From Arthrobacter sp. SX1312 (GTDB lineage: Bacteria; Actinomycetota; Actinomycetes; Actinomycetales; Micrococcaceae): DNA of 64,000 bases. Positions 47,778 to 58,645 of the stretch are shown piece after piece. Below the pieces are notes generated by a model. It saw only the letters and a program-made list of their open reading frames with translations, did no database searches and had not been told where the DNA came from. The translations under genes and the position numbers were made by a program. The stretch lies in assembly GCF_002929295.1 (NCBI RefSeq), contig NZ_PJIM01000001.1, positions 356,040 through 420,039 on the forward strand, in the 5' to 3' direction. How positions within the stretch are numbered: the stretch's first letter is position 1; each line of letters starts with the position of its first letter.

Positions 47778-48887
47778 TCAGCCCTCCGCTGCGTCGAGAG
47801 CGGCCTGCACGGTCTCGAGGAGCTCGGTCCAGCTGGCCACGAACTTGTCGAGGCCCTCGGTCTCGAGCTGGTCGACGACCTCGTCGTAGGAGATGCCGAT
47901 CGCGTCGAGCCGGTTCAGGGTCTCGTTGGACTCGTCGTAGGTGCCGGTGACCGTGTCGCCCTCGATGACACCGTGGTCCGCCGTGGCCTCGAGGGTCTTC
48001 TCGGGCATCGTGTTGACCACGTGAGGCGCGACGAGGCCGGTGACGTAGAGCGTGTCCGGGAGGTTCGGGTCCTTGACCCCCGTCGAGGCCCAGAGGGGGC
48101 GCTGCGCGTTCGCCCCTGCGGCCTCCAGGACCTGCCAGCGCTCCGAGGAGAACTGTTCCTGGAAGATCTGGTAGGCGAGCCGGGCGTTGGCGAGGCCGGC
48201 CTTGCCCTTGAGCGCCGTCGCCTCGTCCGTGCCGATCGCATCGAGGCGGGCGTCGATCTCGGCGTCCACCCGCGAGACGAAGAAGGACGCGACCGAGGTG
48301 ATCTTCGAGAGATCGTGGCCGTTCTCCCGGGCCTGCTCGAGGCCGACCATGAAGGCGTTGATGACGGCGCGGTAGCGCTCGAGGGAGAAGATCAGGGTGA
48401 CGTTGACGCTGATGCCGGCGGCCAAGGTGGAGGAGATCGCCTCCAGGCCCTCGACGGTCGCCGGGATCTTGATCAGGACGTTGGTGCGCTGCACCTTGGC
48501 GTGGAGCCGCTTGGCCTCGGCCACGGTGCCCGCGGTGTCGCGGGAGAGCCGCGGGTCCACCTCGATGGACACGCGACCGTCGGCACCGTTGGTGCGCTTG
48601 GCCTCCGCGGCGAAGATGTCGCAGGCCTGGGCGACGTCGTGGGTGGTGATGTCGAAGACGGCCTGGTCGACGTCGGCTCCGGCTTCGGCGAGGGCGCCCA
48701 CCTGGGAGGCGTAGGACTCGCCCTTCTTGAGGGCGGCCGCGAAGATGCTCGGGTTGGTGGTGACGCCGACGACGTTGCGGTCCTCGATGAGGTGCTTGAA
48801 GGCGCCCGAGTTGATGCGCTCCCGGGAGAGGTCGTCGAGCCAGATGGAGACGCCGGCGGCCGAGAGATCAGCTGTGGGGGTAGTCAT
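47778..48887 (-). CDS. tal: Transaldolase
   Basis: A 369-residue transaldolase of the pentose phosphate pathway. [10 protein letters not shown] (40-49), the Schiff-base lysine K140 in NVLIKIPAT, and [12 protein letters not shown] are intact. ATG 48887 has GGAG eight bases upstream. Lies 64 bases after tkt and five bases before pgi. Confidence 0.96.
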   Translation of the reverse strand: MTTPTADLSAAGVSIWLDDLSRERINSGAFKHLIEDRNVVGVTTNPSIFAAALKKGESYASQVGALAEAGADVDQAVFDITTHDVAQACDIFAAEAKRTNGADGRVSIEVDPRLSRDTAGTVAEAKRLHAKVQRTNVLIKIPATVEGLEAISSTLAAGISVNVTLIFSLERYRAVINAFMVGLEQARENGHDLSKITSVASFFVSRVDAEIDARLDAIGTDEATALKGKAGLANARLAYQIFQEQFSSERWQVLEAAGANAQRPLWASTGVKDPNLPDTLYVTGLVAPHVVNTMPEKTLEATADHGVIEGDTVTGTYDESNETLNRLDAIGISYDEVVDQLETEGLDKFVASWTELLETVQAALDAAEG

Positions 48888-48951
48888 GGTGTGTGCTCCT
48901 TGTCCGCTGCCGCGGAAGATGTGTGCTGGACGGTTGGAACGGGTGGGGTGG

Positions 48952-51138
48952 TTACTGCTGGTCGCCGGTCTCGGTGGCGCGGTGGCCCGACGGCAGGGCC
49001 GGGGAGCCGTTGGGCGCCAGGGGATTGGCGGCGACAGCCTCCAGGGAGTCCTTCGCCGCCGCCACGACGGCGTCGGCGGTGATGCCGAACTCGCGGTAGA
49101 GGGTCTTGTAGTCGGCCGAGGCACCGTAGTGCTCGAGGGACACGATGCGGCCGGCGTCGCCGACGATCCCGTGCCAGCTCTGCGCGACGCCCGCCTCGAC
49201 GGACACGCGCGCCCGGACGGTGCGGGGCAGGACGCTCTCGCGGTAGCCGGCGTCCTGTGCGTTGAACCATTCGAGGCACGGCATGGAGACGACGCGTGCC
49301 GCGATGCCCTGCGCCTCGAGGGCCGTGCGGGCCTCCACGGCGAGCTGGACCTCGGAGCCCGTACCGATGAGGATGACGTCGGGGGAGCCGTTCGTCGCTT
49401 CGGCGAGCACGTAGCCGCCCTTCGCGACACCCTCGGCCGAGCCGAACGTCCCGCCGTCGGCGGCGCCCTCGCCCCGCTCGTAGGTGGGGATGTTCTGGCG
49501 CGTCAGGACGAGCCCTGCCGGGTTCTCCGTGTTCTCCAGGATGGTGCGCCAGGCGACGGCGACCTCGTTCGCGTCGCCCGGCCGGACGACGTCGAGCCCG
49601 GGGATGGCGCGCAGCGAGGAGAGCTGCTCGACGGGCTGGTGCGTGGGGCCGTCCTCGCCCAGGCCGATGGAGTCGTGGGTCCAGACGTAGATCGCCGGGA
49701 CGCCCATGAGGGCGCCGAGGCGTACGGCGGGACGCTGGTAGTCGCTGAAGATGAGGAAGGTGCCGGAGAAGGCGCGGGTGCTGCTGTGCATCACGATGCC
49801 GTTGACGATCGCCGCGGCGGCGTGCTCGCGGATGCCGAAGTGCAGCACGCGGCCGTACTGGTTGCCGGACCAGGACTTGGTCTGGCGGCTCTCGGGGATG
49901 AACGACGGCGATCCCTCGATCGTGGTGTTGTTCGACTCCGCGAGGTCGGCGCTGCCGCCCCACAGTTCGGGGAGCGCGGGGCCGATCGCGGTGAGGACCT
50001 TGCCGGACGCGGCACGGGTGGACATGTCCTTGCCCGCCTCGAACGTCGGCAGGGACGCCTCCCAGCCCTCGGGGAGCGTGCGGGCCTGGATGCGCTCGAG
50101 CAGAGCCGTCTCCTCGGGGTGCGCGGCCGTCCAGGCGTCGAAACCCTCCTGCCAGGCGCTGTGCGCCTCGGAGCCGCGACGGACGACGCCGCGGGCGTGC
50201 TCGAGGACCTCGGGGTCGACGTCGAAGTGCTTCTCCGGGTCGAAGCCGAGGGCCTCCTTGAGGGCTGCGACCTCGTCCGAGCCGAGGGCCGAGCCGTGGA
50301 TCTTGCCGGTGTTCTGCTTGTTCGGCGCCGGGTACCCGATGATGGTCCGCAGCGACACGATGCTCGGCCGGGAGGTCTCGTTCTTCGCCGCAACGAGCGC
50401 GGAGTACAGCTCCGCGACGTCCTCCACGTAGGCGCCGGTCTTCGTCCAGTCCACGCGCTGCGTGTGCCAGCCGTAGGCCTCGTAGCGCTTCAGGACGTCC
50501 TCCGTGAAGGAGATGTCGGTGTCGTCCTCGATGGAGATGTGGTTCTCGTCGTAGAGCACCACGAGGTTGCCGAGCTGCTGGTGGCCGGCGAGCGAGGACG
50601 CCTCGGACGTCACGCCCTCCTGCAGGTCGCCGTCGGAGGCGATGACCCAGATGGTGTGGTCGAAGGGGCTGGTGCCCGCGGGGGCGTCGGCGTCGAACAT
50701 GCCGCGCTGGCGGCGCTGGCCGTAGGCGAAGCCGACCGACGTCGCGAGACCCTGGCCGAGCGGACCGGTGGTGATCTCCACGCCCTTGGTGTGGCGGTAC
50801 TCGGGGTGGCCCGGGGTGAGGGAGCCCCACGTGCGCAGGGCCTTCAGGTCATCGAGCTCGAGGCCGTAGCCCGACAGGAAGAGCTGGATGTAGAGGGTGA
50901 GCGAGGTGTGGCCGGGGGAGAGGACAAAACGGTCGCGTCCCGTCCACTCGGGGTCCGAGGGATCGTGCCGCATGAGCTTCTGGAACAGGAGGTAGGCCGC
51001 CGGCGCGAGGCTCATGGCCGTTCCCGGGTGTCCGTTGCCCACCTTCTCGACGGCGTCCGCCGCCAGGATGCGGACCGTGTCGACCGCCTTCTGGTCGAGT
51101 TCGGTCCAGGTCAGTTCCTGCTCTTGCGTCTGCGGCAC
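48952..51138 (-). CDS. tkt: Transketolase
   Basis: A 728-residue ThDP enzyme. [13 protein letters not shown], the ThDP motif beginning ASDGDLQEG and ending near [10 protein letters not shown], and the transketolase signature around [20 protein letters not shown] are intact. GTG 51138 has a GAGAGGGG upstream. First gene of tkt-tal-pgi-zwf-opcA-pgl. Confidence 0.97.
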   Translation of the reverse strand: MPQTQEQELTWTELDQKAVDTVRILAADAVEKVGNGHPGTAMSLAPAAYLLFQKLMRHDPSDPEWTGRDRFVLSPGHTSLTLYIQLFLSGYGLELDDLKALRTWGSLTPGHPEYRHTKGVEITTGPLGQGLATSVGFAYGQRRQRGMFDADAPAGTSPFDHTIWVIASDGDLQEGVTSEASSLAGHQQLGNLVVLYDENHISIEDDTDISFTEDVLKRYEAYGWHTQRVDWTKTGAYVEDVAELYSALVAAKNETSRPSIVSLRTIIGYPAPNKQNTGKIHGSALGSDEVAALKEALGFDPEKHFDVDPEVLEHARGVVRRGSEAHSAWQEGFDAWTAAHPEETALLERIQARTLPEGWEASLPTFEAGKDMSTRAASGKVLTAIGPALPELWGGSADLAESNNTTIEGSPSFIPESRQTKSWSGNQYGRVLHFGIREHAAAAIVNGIVMHSSTRAFSGTFLIFSDYQRPAVRLGALMGVPAIYVWTHDSIGLGEDGPTHQPVEQLSSLRAIPGLDVVRPGDANEVAVAWRTILENTENPAGLVLTRQNIPTYERGEGAADGGTFGSAEGVAKGGYVLAEATNGSPDVILIGTGSEVQLAVEARTALEAQGIAARVVSMPCLEWFNAQDAGYRESVLPRTVRARVSVEAGVAQSWHGIVGDAGRIVSLEHYGASADYKTLYREFGITADAVVAAAKDSLEAVAANPLAPNGSPALPSGHRATETGDQQ

Positions 51139-51480
51139 GTTTCCGGGCCCCTCTCAGTCCGGAACGGCCGGCGACGGGGACGTGCCTTCAGGCACGCCGT
51201 CGGGCTGGCCGTTCACCATTGAATGCTGCGATTGTCGAGCCCGTCGGGACAGCACTGCGCCGGGACCGCTTGTTCCGGGCACACTTCCGCAGCGGGCTTT
51301 CCAACCCACACTATCCCGTCCGGCCCGCCACGGGACGTGGGTGTCGAACAAAGTCGTCCAGCACGATCCGTGGTGGCGCGGAGGGCCTGATGGACGGGAT
51401 CCCGCCGCCGATTTCTACAGGGCGTAAAAGGGTATGATGGACCTTGTCTTTTACCCCGGAAAAAACGAAAGTGTTGCCTT
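51139..51480. promoter_or_regulatory. Divergent tkt/ctaB intergenic region with ctaB promoter inside a palindrome
   Basis: About 340 bases between divergent operons. On the plus strand a near-consensus -10 TATGAT (51433-51438) lies inside the inverted repeat GTAAAAG (51424-51430) and CTTTTAC (51448-51454), so a protein bound to the palindrome would cover the ctaB promoter. No clear tkt promoter was found on the minus strand, and no gene-like frame with a ribosome binding site is present. Confidence 0.5.
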
Positions 51481-52425
51481 GTGAACACCCAGCAGGCTCC
51501 TGCTCCGGCACGTTCCCCGCAGGCCCGTCAGGGTTTCGGTCGCAAAGCGAAGGCCTATCTGGCGCTGACGAAGCCTCGCGTGATCGAACTTCTCCTGGTG
51601 ACCACCCTTCCCACCATGATCTTCGCGCAGGGCGGGTTCCCGCCGGTCGGCCTGATCCTGGCGACCATGATCGGCGGCGCCCTCGCGGCAGGGAGCGCCG
51701 GGGCGTTCAACTGCTATATCGACCGCGACATCGACAAGCTGATGCACCGCACGGAGAACCGACCCCTGGTCACCGGTGAGGTCACGCCGCGGGAGGCGCT
51801 CGTCTTCTCCTGGATCCTCGGCGTCGTGGCGATCGCCGTGCTCTGGTTCGGGGCCAACCCGCTCGCCGGCATGCTGGGCGTCGCGGCGATCTTCCTCTAC
51901 GTGGTGGTCTACACGCTCGTCCTCAAGCGGCGCACGTCGCAGAACATCGTCTGGGGCGGAGCAGCGGGCTGCATGCCCGTCCTCATCGCCTGGGCCGCGG
52001 TCACCAACGCCGTCGAGTGGCCCGCCGTCGTGCTGTTCCTCATCATCTTCCTGTGGACGCCCCCGCACTACTGGCCCCTGTCCATGAAGTACAGCGACGA
52101 CTACAACGCCGCCAACGTGCCGATGCTCGGGGCGATCGCCGGGGCCCGCGCGGTCTCCGTCCAGGTGGTCCTGTACGCCTGGGCCATGGCGGCCTGTTCG
52201 CTCCTGCTGGTCCCGGCCGGCGCAGGCTGGGTCTACACGGTCGCCGCGGTGGCGGGCGGCGCCTGGTTCATCCGGGAAGCCCACCGGCTGCACTCGCTCG
52301 CCCACCGCGGAGAGCTGCACCCGAAGGCCGCGATGAAGGTCTTCCACGGCTCGATCAGCTACCTCACGGTCCTCTTCCTCGCCCTCGCCATCGACCCCTT
52401 CGTCGGCCCGGCAGTCCTCGCCTGA
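51481..52425 (+). CDS. ctaB: Protoheme IX farnesyltransferase (heme O synthase)
   Basis: A 314-residue UbiA-superfamily membrane prenyltransferase that farnesylates heme b for cytochrome oxidase. The first aspartate motif [19 protein letters not shown] and the second [10 protein letters not shown] are intact, with about nine helices. GTG 51481 starts the frame. It pairs functionally with ctaA further right, which is on the other strand. Confidence 0.95.
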   Translation: MNTQQAPAPARSPQARQGFGRKAKAYLALTKPRVIELLLVTTLPTMIFAQGGFPPVGLILATMIGGALAAGSAGAFNCYIDRDIDKLMHRTENRPLVTGEVTPREALVFSWILGVVAIAVLWFGANPLAGMLGVAAIFLYVVVYTLVLKRRTSQNIVWGGAAGCMPVLIAWAAVTNAVEWPAVVLFLIIFLWTPPHYWPLSMKYSDDYNAANVPMLGAIAGARAVSVQVVLYAWAMAACSLLLVPAGAGWVYTVAAVAGGAWFIREAHRLHSLAHRGELHPKAAMKVFHGSISYLTVLFLALAIDPFVGPAVLA

Positions 52426-52474
52426 GGCGGCACCGCCGACTACCGGGTGCCGGTCACGGGGACCGGATCCCGGT

Positions 52475-52496
52475 AGTGCCGGCACGGATCGGCACT
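52475..52496. other. Inverted repeat between ctaB and the aldolase gene
   Basis: AGTGCCG (52475-52481) and CGGCACT (52490-52496) enclose eight bases, just upstream of the -10-like TAGGCT (52505-52510) of the next gene. It may be a weak terminator of ctaB or an operator. Confidence 0.35.
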
Positions 52497-52517
52497 GCCG
52501 GCCCTAGGCTTGCACCC

Positions 52518-53417
52518 ATGGACTTCACAGGCCTGATCGCCTACCCCCTCACCCCGTTCCTGCCGGACGGCTCCGTCTCCTACACGGACCTCCGCATCCT
52601 CGTCGACGGACTCTCCTCCTTCGGCGTCGACGCCCTCGCGGTGCTCGGCTCCTCCGGGAGCTTCGCCTACCTCGACCGCGGTGAACGGGCCCGGGTGGCG
52701 CGCACCGCCATCGAGGCCGTGGACGGCAGGCTCCCCGTGGCCGTGGGCATCAGCTCGGTCGGCACGCGCGAGGTACTCGAGGCCGCGACGGACGCGCAGG
52801 CCGCCGGAGCGGCCGGCCTGGTGCTCTCACCGGTCTCCTACGTACCGCTCACCGACGACGAGGTCCTGGCGCAGGTCCGCGCGGTGGACGACGCGACGGA
52901 TCTGCCGATCTGCCTCTACAACAACCCGGGCACCACGCAGTTCGACTACTCGCTGCAGGTGGTCGCCGAGCTGTCGTCGCTGCCGGACGTCGTCGCGTTC
53001 AAGGACACCGCCGCGGACGCCGGGACCTTCAATGCCCGGCACTCCGCACTGTCCCGGCTCGTCACGGCACCGCTCAGCCACGGCGTGAGCGGGGACCTCC
53101 TGATGATGACCGGCGAGGTGTCGGCCGATGCCTGGCACAGTGGGCCGGCGGCGCTGCTGCCGAACTACTACTCCCGGCTCCGGGCGGCCGTCGTCGCCGG
53201 TGACCGGGCGGAGACCGAGCGTGTCCGGCGCGTCCTCGCGCCCCTCGTGGACCACGTCGCGGGACTGCGCAGGATCAGCGGCCTGCACCTCCTGGCCCGC
53301 GCCTGCGGCATCGCCGCGGGGGATCCCCGCCCGCCCCTGCTGCCGAGCCCGGGCTCCGAGCTGCGCGAACTGGGACGGCTCCTCGACGTCCTCGAGGCGG
53401 AGTTCGACGACGACTGA
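52518..53417 (+). CDS. Dihydrodipicolinate synthase/N-acetylneuraminate lyase family aldolase
   Basis: A 299-residue class I aldolase barrel. The Schiff-base lysine K162 (VVAFKDTAADA) and Y134 (LYNNPG) are intact. The phosphate/carboxylate motif, usually GTTGE in DapA, reads GSSGS (44-48), so it is probably not the lysine-pathway DapA. Candidates are keto-deoxy-sugar or hydroxy-oxo-acid aldolases. No sugar-catabolism genes flank it. ATG 52518 lies seven bases after TAGGCT (leaderless type). Confidence 0.82.
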   Translation: MDFTGLIAYPLTPFLPDGSVSYTDLRILVDGLSSFGVDALAVLGSSGSFAYLDRGERARVARTAIEAVDGRLPVAVGISSVGTREVLEAATDAQAAGAAGLVLSPVSYVPLTDDEVLAQVRAVDDATDLPICLYNNPGTTQFDYSLQVVAELSSLPDVVAFKDTAADAGTFNARHSALSRLVTAPLSHGVSGDLLMMTGEVSADAWHSGPAALLPNYYSRLRAAVVAGDRAETERVRRVLAPLVDHVAGLRRISGLHLLARACGIAAGDPRPPLLPSPGSELRELGRLLDVLEAEFDDD

Positions 53418-53443
53418 CCCGGACGTGGGGTGCGGCGCTTCCG

Positions 53444-54415
53444 CTAGGAGACGGCCTGCGGCACCCTGGTCGCCGCCGCCGTCCCCGGCAGGGTCCGGGT
53501 CGTGGTCCCGGTGTACTGCGCGTGGACGGCCGCGGACATGAGCAGCGACGCGCCGAGCATGTGCAGCGCCACGAGGGCGATGGGCAGGTGCAGGAAGTGC
53601 TGCACGTACCCGATGGCGCCCTGCACCAGCACCACCGCGGCGAGCAGCACGACCGCCCTGCGCAGCTTCGCGTGGACGCCGGCCCGGTAGGCGACGACGA
53701 CGGCGAGGGCCACCGTGGCGACCAGCAGGTACACCGGGAGGGCGTGCAGGCGCGTCATCAGGTCGGAGTCGAGGCCATTGCGGGCGGCACCGTGGTCGCC
53801 GGCGTGCGGGCCGGATCCCGTCACGACGACGCCGAGCAGGATCGTGATCGACGTCAGCACGGTCGAGGTCAGGAGCAGCTGGCGCAGCAGCGGCGGCGCG
53901 GCGGGCGGGCGCCCGGTCCGATACTGGTCCGTGTCGATCCGTGCACGGTTGACGAGCACCGTCGCGACGGCCACGAGGATCATGGAGACCACGAAGTGGA
54001 GGCCCACCACCCAGGGGTTCAGGTCCGTCCACACCGTGATGCCGCCGATGACCGCCTGCGCGGGGATGCCGAGGAAGAGGCCGATCGACAGGCGGAACAG
54101 GTCCTTGCGCTGCCGCCGCATGCCGAGCACGGAGACGATCATGGCGACGGCGATGACGACGAGCACGAAGGTCAGGAGCCTGTTGCCGAACTCGATGACG
54201 CCGTGGAAGCCCATCTCCGGCGTGGTGACGATCGAGTCGGCCGTGCAGCGCGGCCACTCCGGGCAGCCGAGTCCGGACGCGGTGAGGCGTACGGCCCCGC
54301 CGGTCACGACGATCGCGATCTGCGAGACGAGGGAGGCGACGGCCAGCCGTCGCACCACAGGGGTGGTGGTGCGTGGGAGGGCGCCCGTGAGGCGGGAGAG
54401 CGCGGGAAGAGTCAT
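53444..54415 (-). CDS. ctaA: Heme A synthase (COX15/CtaA family)
   Basis: A 323-residue membrane oxygenase with eight predicted helices that converts heme O to heme A. GGAVRLTASGLGCPEWPRC carries the extracellular cysteine pair of the family; heme-ligand histidines are seen in FHGVIEFGNRL, GLHFVVSM, TRLHALPVYL and LVALHMLG. It follows the ABC transporter genes on the minus strand. Confidence 0.92.
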   Translation of the reverse strand: MTLPALSRLTGALPRTTTPVVRRLAVASLVSQIAIVVTGGAVRLTASGLGCPEWPRCTADSIVTTPEMGFHGVIEFGNRLLTFVLVVIAVAMIVSVLGMRRQRKDLFRLSIGLFLGIPAQAVIGGITVWTDLNPWVVGLHFVVSMILVAVATVLVNRARIDTDQYRTGRPPAAPPLLRQLLLTSTVLTSITILLGVVVTGSGPHAGDHGAARNGLDSDLMTRLHALPVYLLVATVALAVVVAYRAGVHAKLRRAVVLLAAVVLVQGAIGYVQHFLHLPIALVALHMLGASLLMSAAVHAQYTGTTTRTLPGTAAATRVPQAVS

Positions 54416-54419
54416 GCTG

Positions 54420-55205
54420 TCAGCTCCATTTGAACCAGCGGATGGCCGCCAGGCTAGCGAGGGCGGCCCAGGCCAGGAGCACGAGGCACGCGATGGGATC
54501 GAACACGCCGTCCGCCAGGGCGCTCCGGAGGCCGTCGCCCAGGGCGGCGGAGGGGAGCACCGAGATGAACGGTTCGGCAGCGTCGGGCAGGCTGGCCGCC
54601 GGGATGATCACGCCGCCCGCCGCCGCGAGCAGGATCCACACGAGGTTGGTGACCGCGAGCGTCGCCTCGGGGCGGAGCGTTCCGGCGACGAGGAGCCCGA
54701 GCGCGGTGAAGGCTGCCGAACCGAGGAGCAGCAGCAGGGCCGCGGGCAGGATCCCCGCCGGCTCCGGCGTCCAGCCCATCAGGGCTGCGGCACAGCCGAT
54801 CACGACGAGCTGCACGGCGAGGACGACGGCGACCGCGACGGCCTTGCCGAGGATCAGCCCCGACCGGCCGAGCGGCGTCGTGGACAGGAAGCGCAGGACG
54901 CCGTAGCGGCGGTCGAATCCCGTGGCGATGCCCTGGCCCGTGAAGGCCGTGGACATCGTGCAGAGGGCGAGGACGCCCGGAGCGGCGACGTCGATCCGGT
55001 CCGCCCCGTAGGCGTCCAGCAGCGGCGTGATGACCAGCGCCGCGAGCGCCAGGAGCGGCAGCACGATCGCGAGGACCAGCTGCTCCCCGTTGCGGAGCAT
55101 CGCCAGGGCCTCGTACGCGCCATGGCGCAGGACCCGGGTGGGCAGCGGGGCCGCGGCCCCGCGGGCCGCCGGGGTGCCGGCGGGGACCGGTGCGGAGAGG
55201 GTCAT
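54420..55205 (-). CDS. ABC-2 type transporter permease
   Basis: A 261-residue permease with six hydrophobic segments (LVLAIVLPLLALAALVITPLL, AVAVAVVLAVQLVVIGCAAAL, ILPAALLLLLGSAAFTALGLLV, LVWILLAAAGGVIIPAA and others). ATG 55205 overlaps the ATPase stop (ATGA). With the ATPase it forms a half-type exporter; the substrate is unknown. Its place beside ctaA suggests, but does not prove, a link to respiratory-chain or heme biogenesis. Confidence 0.87.
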   Translation of the reverse strand: MTLSAPVPAGTPAARGAAAPLPTRVLRHGAYEALAMLRNGEQLVLAIVLPLLALAALVITPLLDAYGADRIDVAAPGVLALCTMSTAFTGQGIATGFDRRYGVLRFLSTTPLGRSGLILGKAVAVAVVLAVQLVVIGCAAALMGWTPEPAGILPAALLLLLGSAAFTALGLLVAGTLRPEATLAVTNLVWILLAAAGGVIIPAASLPDAAEPFISVLPSAALGDGLRSALADGVFDPIACLVLLAWAALASLAAIRWFKWS

Positions 55206-56146
55206 CGGATGCTCCGTCCGGAGATGTCGAGGAAGACGTCCTCGAGCGAGCGCGGTGCCATGGAGATGCCCGTGGGCATCACGCCGCAGGCGACCCACCA
55301 CCCCGCCAGGCGGGCGACGTCGTCGGCCGTGAGCGGTCCGCGGAGGACGTACTGTCCCGGCTCCGTCTCACGCTGGAGCAGATGGGGGAGGAGATCGGGC
55401 GGGAACGACAGCCCGGGCACGGTCTCGAAGCGCAACTCGCGCGCGCCGTCGGCGTCGGCCGTGAGCTCGGCGACCGTGCCCTCGGCGACGGTGCGGCCGC
55501 CCTCGAGGATGTAGACGTAGTCGGCGAGTCTCTGCGCGTCGTCGAGCAGGTGTGTGGTGAGGATGACGGCCAGGCCGTCGGCACGGAGTTCCCTGATGAG
55601 CTCGAACACGATGGTGCGGGACTGCGGGTCGAGGCCGGCGCTCGGTTCGTCGAGGAAGACCACTTCGGGGCGTCCCACGAGGGCACAGGCGAGGGCGAGG
55701 CGCTGCTTCTGCCCGCCGGAGAGGCGCCGGATGGAGACGGCCCCGAACTCGTCGAGGCCCAGGCGCTCCGCCAGGGCGTCGACGGGCAGGGGATCGGCGT
55801 ACATGGACGCGACGTGGCGCAGGAGGGCCAGCGGGCGCACCGACGGCGGGAGTCCGCCGTCCTGCAGCATCACCCCGACGCGCGCCCGCAGGTGCGGCGT
55901 GGCCCGGGAGGGATCGGCGCCGAGGAGGCTGACCCGGCCGCCGTCGGCGCGCTGCAGGCCCTGCGCACATTCGAGGGTCGTCGTCTTGCCGGCGCCGTTG
56001 GCTCCCAGCAGGACCGTCACGGCGCCGTGCTCGGCCCGCAGACTCACGCCGTCGAGCACGCGGACCATCCGGCCGTCGAGGGCCCCGACCGGGCCGAAGT
56101 CCTTGACGAGACCATCGATCTCGAGGGCGGGGGAAGATGTCGGCAC
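55202..56146 (-). CDS. ABC transporter ATP-binding protein
   Basis: A 314-residue ATPase of the drug/polymer exporter type. Walker A GANGAGKTTT (48-57), signature LSGGQKQRLA, Walker B VVFLDEP and switch TTHLLDDAQ are intact, with a 90-residue C-terminal extension. GTG 56146 lies six bases after TAGAAT on the minus strand (56158-56153), so the operon is probably leaderless. Divergent from sufR. Confidence 0.9.
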   Translation of the reverse strand: MPTSSPALEIDGLVKDFGPVGALDGRMVRVLDGVSLRAEHGAVTVLLGANGAGKTTTLECAQGLQRADGGRVSLLGADPSRATPHLRARVGVMLQDGGLPPSVRPLALLRHVASMYADPLPVDALAERLGLDEFGAVSIRRLSGGQKQRLALACALVGRPEVVFLDEPSAGLDPQSRTIVFELIRELRADGLAVILTTHLLDDAQRLADYVYILEGGRTVAEGTVAELTADADGARELRFETVPGLSFPPDLLPHLLQRETEPGQYVLRGPLTADDVARLAGWWVACGVMPTGISMAPRSLEDVFLDISGRSIR

Positions 56147-56191
56147 CCGATTATTCTACGGCAGGTAGTAGGCGGGACGGCGGGCCCGATG

Positions 56192-56249
56192 GGTAGCCTC
56201 GCCTAAGTGGTGGGGCGGAATACATTAGGTCATGCTTATGTTGTGTATT
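56192..56249. promoter_or_regulatory. Putative iron-regulator boxes and palindrome upstream of sufR
   Basis: Two DtxR/IdeR-like half sites of the form TTAGGNNANGCT occur: reverse strand 56206-56195 (TTAGGCGAGGCT) and forward strand 56225-56236 (TTAGGTCATGCT). The second lies within an inverted repeat AATACA (56219-56224) and TGTATT (56244-56249), a possible SufR operator covering the suf promoter. Matches are partial and made by eye. Confidence 0.45.
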
Positions 56250-56274
56250 TTGTCGCCGACGGAGGGAATGGACC

Positions 56275-57171
56275 GTGACCGCATCGCCCCGCGCCGCCGT
56301 TCCGGCGGCCGTCCCTCCTGACGTCCCCACGTCGGCGCGCACCGCCCAGATCGTCTCGCCGGACACCGACGAGCGTACGCGCGACCGGGTCCTGTCGGCC
56401 GTCCTCGAACGCGGCCCTGTCAGCGCGGCCGAGCTCGGCGACCGCCTCGGGTTCACGCCCGCCGCCATGCGGCGCCACCTCGACGCCCTCTCCTCCGACG
56501 GCCTCATCGAGGTCAAGCGCGTGCGTGGATCGACCACGGGCGCGGGACGCCCGGCCCGGCGCTATGTCCTCAGCCGGCGCGGCCAGGCCAAGATGGGCAA
56601 CGACTACCTCGACATCGCCGTCGCTGCACTGGCGCAGCTCGGGGAGGCGGCGGGCCCGGAAGCCATCGAGGAGTTCGCCCGCACGCGGTTCGCCGGCATG
56701 GAGGAGCGCTACCGGCCGATCGTCGAGGCCGCGGGCCCCGACCTCGCCGCGCGGGCCCACGCCCTCGCCGGCGCCCTGACCACCGACGGCTTCGTCGGAT
56801 CCACCAAGACGGTGGGCCTGCCGCCGGCGGGCGCACCGCGGACCGTCCCGGCGGCGACCCGCCCCGTGATGCTCAGCGTGCAGCTCTGCCAGGGGCACTG
56901 CCCCATCCAGGGACTGGCCTCGGCCTTCCCGGCGTTCTGCGACCAGGAGACCGGCGTCTTCGCCCGCCTGCTCGGCGTCGACGTCCGGCGGCTCTCCACC
57001 CTGGCCGGCGGCGGGCACGTCTGCACCACCCACATTCCCCTGGGACGCACGACGGCGGCCCCGGCCGTGCCGGTCGGCCCGGACGCCCCCGGACCCGCGA
57101 AGGCGGATCCGGGGACCGCCCAGCCCAGCAACCCAGCAACGTTATCCATCCATCAGCAAGGAAGGCCGTGA
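56275..57171 (+). CDS. sufR: SufR, Fe-S-binding repressor of the suf operon
   Basis: A 298-residue regulator: winged helix at about 38-100 ([36 protein letters not shown]) and a C-terminal domain with the four cluster-ligand cysteines C205, C209, C222 and C250 (QLCQGHCP...FCDQ...GGGHVCTTH). SufR senses Fe-S status and represses suf genes. GTG 56275 starts the frame. Its stop overlaps the sufB start by one base, so it is autoregulated with the operon. Confidence 0.92.
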   Translation: MTASPRAAVPAAVPPDVPTSARTAQIVSPDTDERTRDRVLSAVLERGPVSAAELGDRLGFTPAAMRRHLDALSSDGLIEVKRVRGSTTGAGRPARRYVLSRRGQAKMGNDYLDIAVAALAQLGEAAGPEAIEEFARTRFAGMEERYRPIVEAAGPDLAARAHALAGALTTDGFVGSTKTVGLPPAGAPRTVPAATRPVMLSVQLCQGHCPIQGLASAFPAFCDQETGVFARLLGVDVRRLSTLAGGGHVCTTHIPLGRTTAAPAVPVGPDAPGPAKADPGTAQPSNPATLSIHQQGRP

Positions 57172-58643
57172 TGACGGATCAAGTAGACCGCAAGCCAGCT
57201 GCATCGGCAGTGCCGGAGTCGGTGATCAGCGACATCCTCGAGAAGAACCCGGAGCTCGAGGGCATCGGGACCTACCAGTACGGCTGGGCGGACAAGAACG
57301 AGGCGAGCGACAACGCGCGCCGCGGCCTCAGCGAGGAAGTCGTCCGTGACATCTCCGCGAAGAAGAACGAGCCACAATGGATGCTCGATCTCCGCCTCAA
57401 GGGCCTCAAGTACTTCGACCGCAAGCCCATGCCCGCCTGGGGCGCGGACCTCTCCGGCATCGACTTCGACAACATCAAGTACTTCGTGCGTTCCACCGAG
57501 AAACAGGCGAACACGTGGGAGGACCTCCCCGAGGACATCCGCAACACGTACGAGAAGCTCGGCATCCCCGAAGCCGAGCGTGCGCGCCTGGTCTCCGGTG
57601 TCGCCGCCCAGTACGAGTCCGAGGTGGTCTACCACCAGCTGCGCGAGGACCTCGAGCGCCAGGGCGTCCTGTTCCTCGACACCGACACCGCGCTGCGGGA
57701 GCACCCCGAGATCTTCAGGGAGTACTTCGGCACGATCATCCCCGTGGGGGACAACAAGTTCGCGTCGCTGAACACGGCCGTCTGGTCGGGCGGTTCGTTC
57801 GTGTACGTGCCCAAGGGCGTCCACGTGGAGATCCCCCTGCAGGCCTACTTCCGCATCAACACGGAGAACATGGGCCAGTTCGAGCGGACGCTGATCATCG
57901 CGGACGAGGACTCCTACGTGCACTACATCGAGGGCTGCACCGCCCCGATCTACACCTCCGACTCCCTGCACTCGGCCGTCGTCGAGATCGTGGTCAAGAA
58001 GGGCGCCCGCGTCCGCTACACCACCATCCAGAACTGGTCGAACAACGTGTACAACCTGGTGACCAAGCGCGCCATCGCCCACGAGGGCGCCACCATGGAG
58101 TGGATCGACGGCAACATCGGTTCCAAGGTCACCATGAAGTACCCCGCCGTGTACCTCGTCGGAGAGCACGCCAAGGGGGAGACCCTGTCCATCGCCTTCG
58201 CCGGCGAGGGACAGCACCAGGACACCGGGTCGAAGATGGTCCACATCGCGCCCAACACCAAGTCCTCGATCATCTCGAAGTCCGTGGCCCGCGGCGGTGG
58301 TCGTGCCGCCTACCGGGGGCTCGTCCAGGTCCGCGAGGGCGCCAAGCACTCGGCCAACACGGTCCGCTGTGACGCGCTGCTCGTCGACACCATCTCGCGC
58401 TCGGACACCTACCCGTACGTGGACATCCGCGAGGACGACGTCACCATGGGCCATGAGGCCACCGTGTCGCGCGTCAGCGAGGAGCAGCTGTTCTACCTCA
58501 TGTCCCGCGGGCTCCCCGAGGACGAGGCCATGGCCATGATCGTGCGCGGCTTCATCGAGCCGATCGCCCGGGAACTGCCCATGGAGTACGCGCTCGAACT
58601 GAACCGGCTGATCGAACTGCAGATGGAAGGGGCCGTGGGCTAG
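57171..58643 (+). CDS. sufB: Fe-S cluster assembly scaffold subunit SufB
   Basis: A 490-residue SufB protein of the SufBCD scaffold ([48 protein letters not shown], and [20 protein letters not shown] near the end). ATG 57171 has GGAAGG (57160-57165) five bases upstream and is preferred over GTG 57168. Two bases separate it from sufD. Confidence 0.96.
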   Translation: MTDQVDRKPAASAVPESVISDILEKNPELEGIGTYQYGWADKNEASDNARRGLSEEVVRDISAKKNEPQWMLDLRLKGLKYFDRKPMPAWGADLSGIDFDNIKYFVRSTEKQANTWEDLPEDIRNTYEKLGIPEAERARLVSGVAAQYESEVVYHQLREDLERQGVLFLDTDTALREHPEIFREYFGTIIPVGDNKFASLNTAVWSGGSFVYVPKGVHVEIPLQAYFRINTENMGQFERTLIIADEDSYVHYIEGCTAPIYTSDSLHSAVVEIVVKKGARVRYTTIQNWSNNVYNLVTKRAIAHEGATMEWIDGNIGSKVTMKYPAVYLVGEHAKGETLSIAFAGEGQHQDTGSKMVHIAPNTKSSIISKSVARGGGRAAYRGLVQVREGAKHSANTVRCDALLVDTISRSDTYPYVDIREDDVTMGHEATVSRVSEEQLFYLMSRGLPEDEAMAMIVRGFIEPIARELPMEYALELNRLIELQMEGAVG

Positions 58644-58645
58644 GA

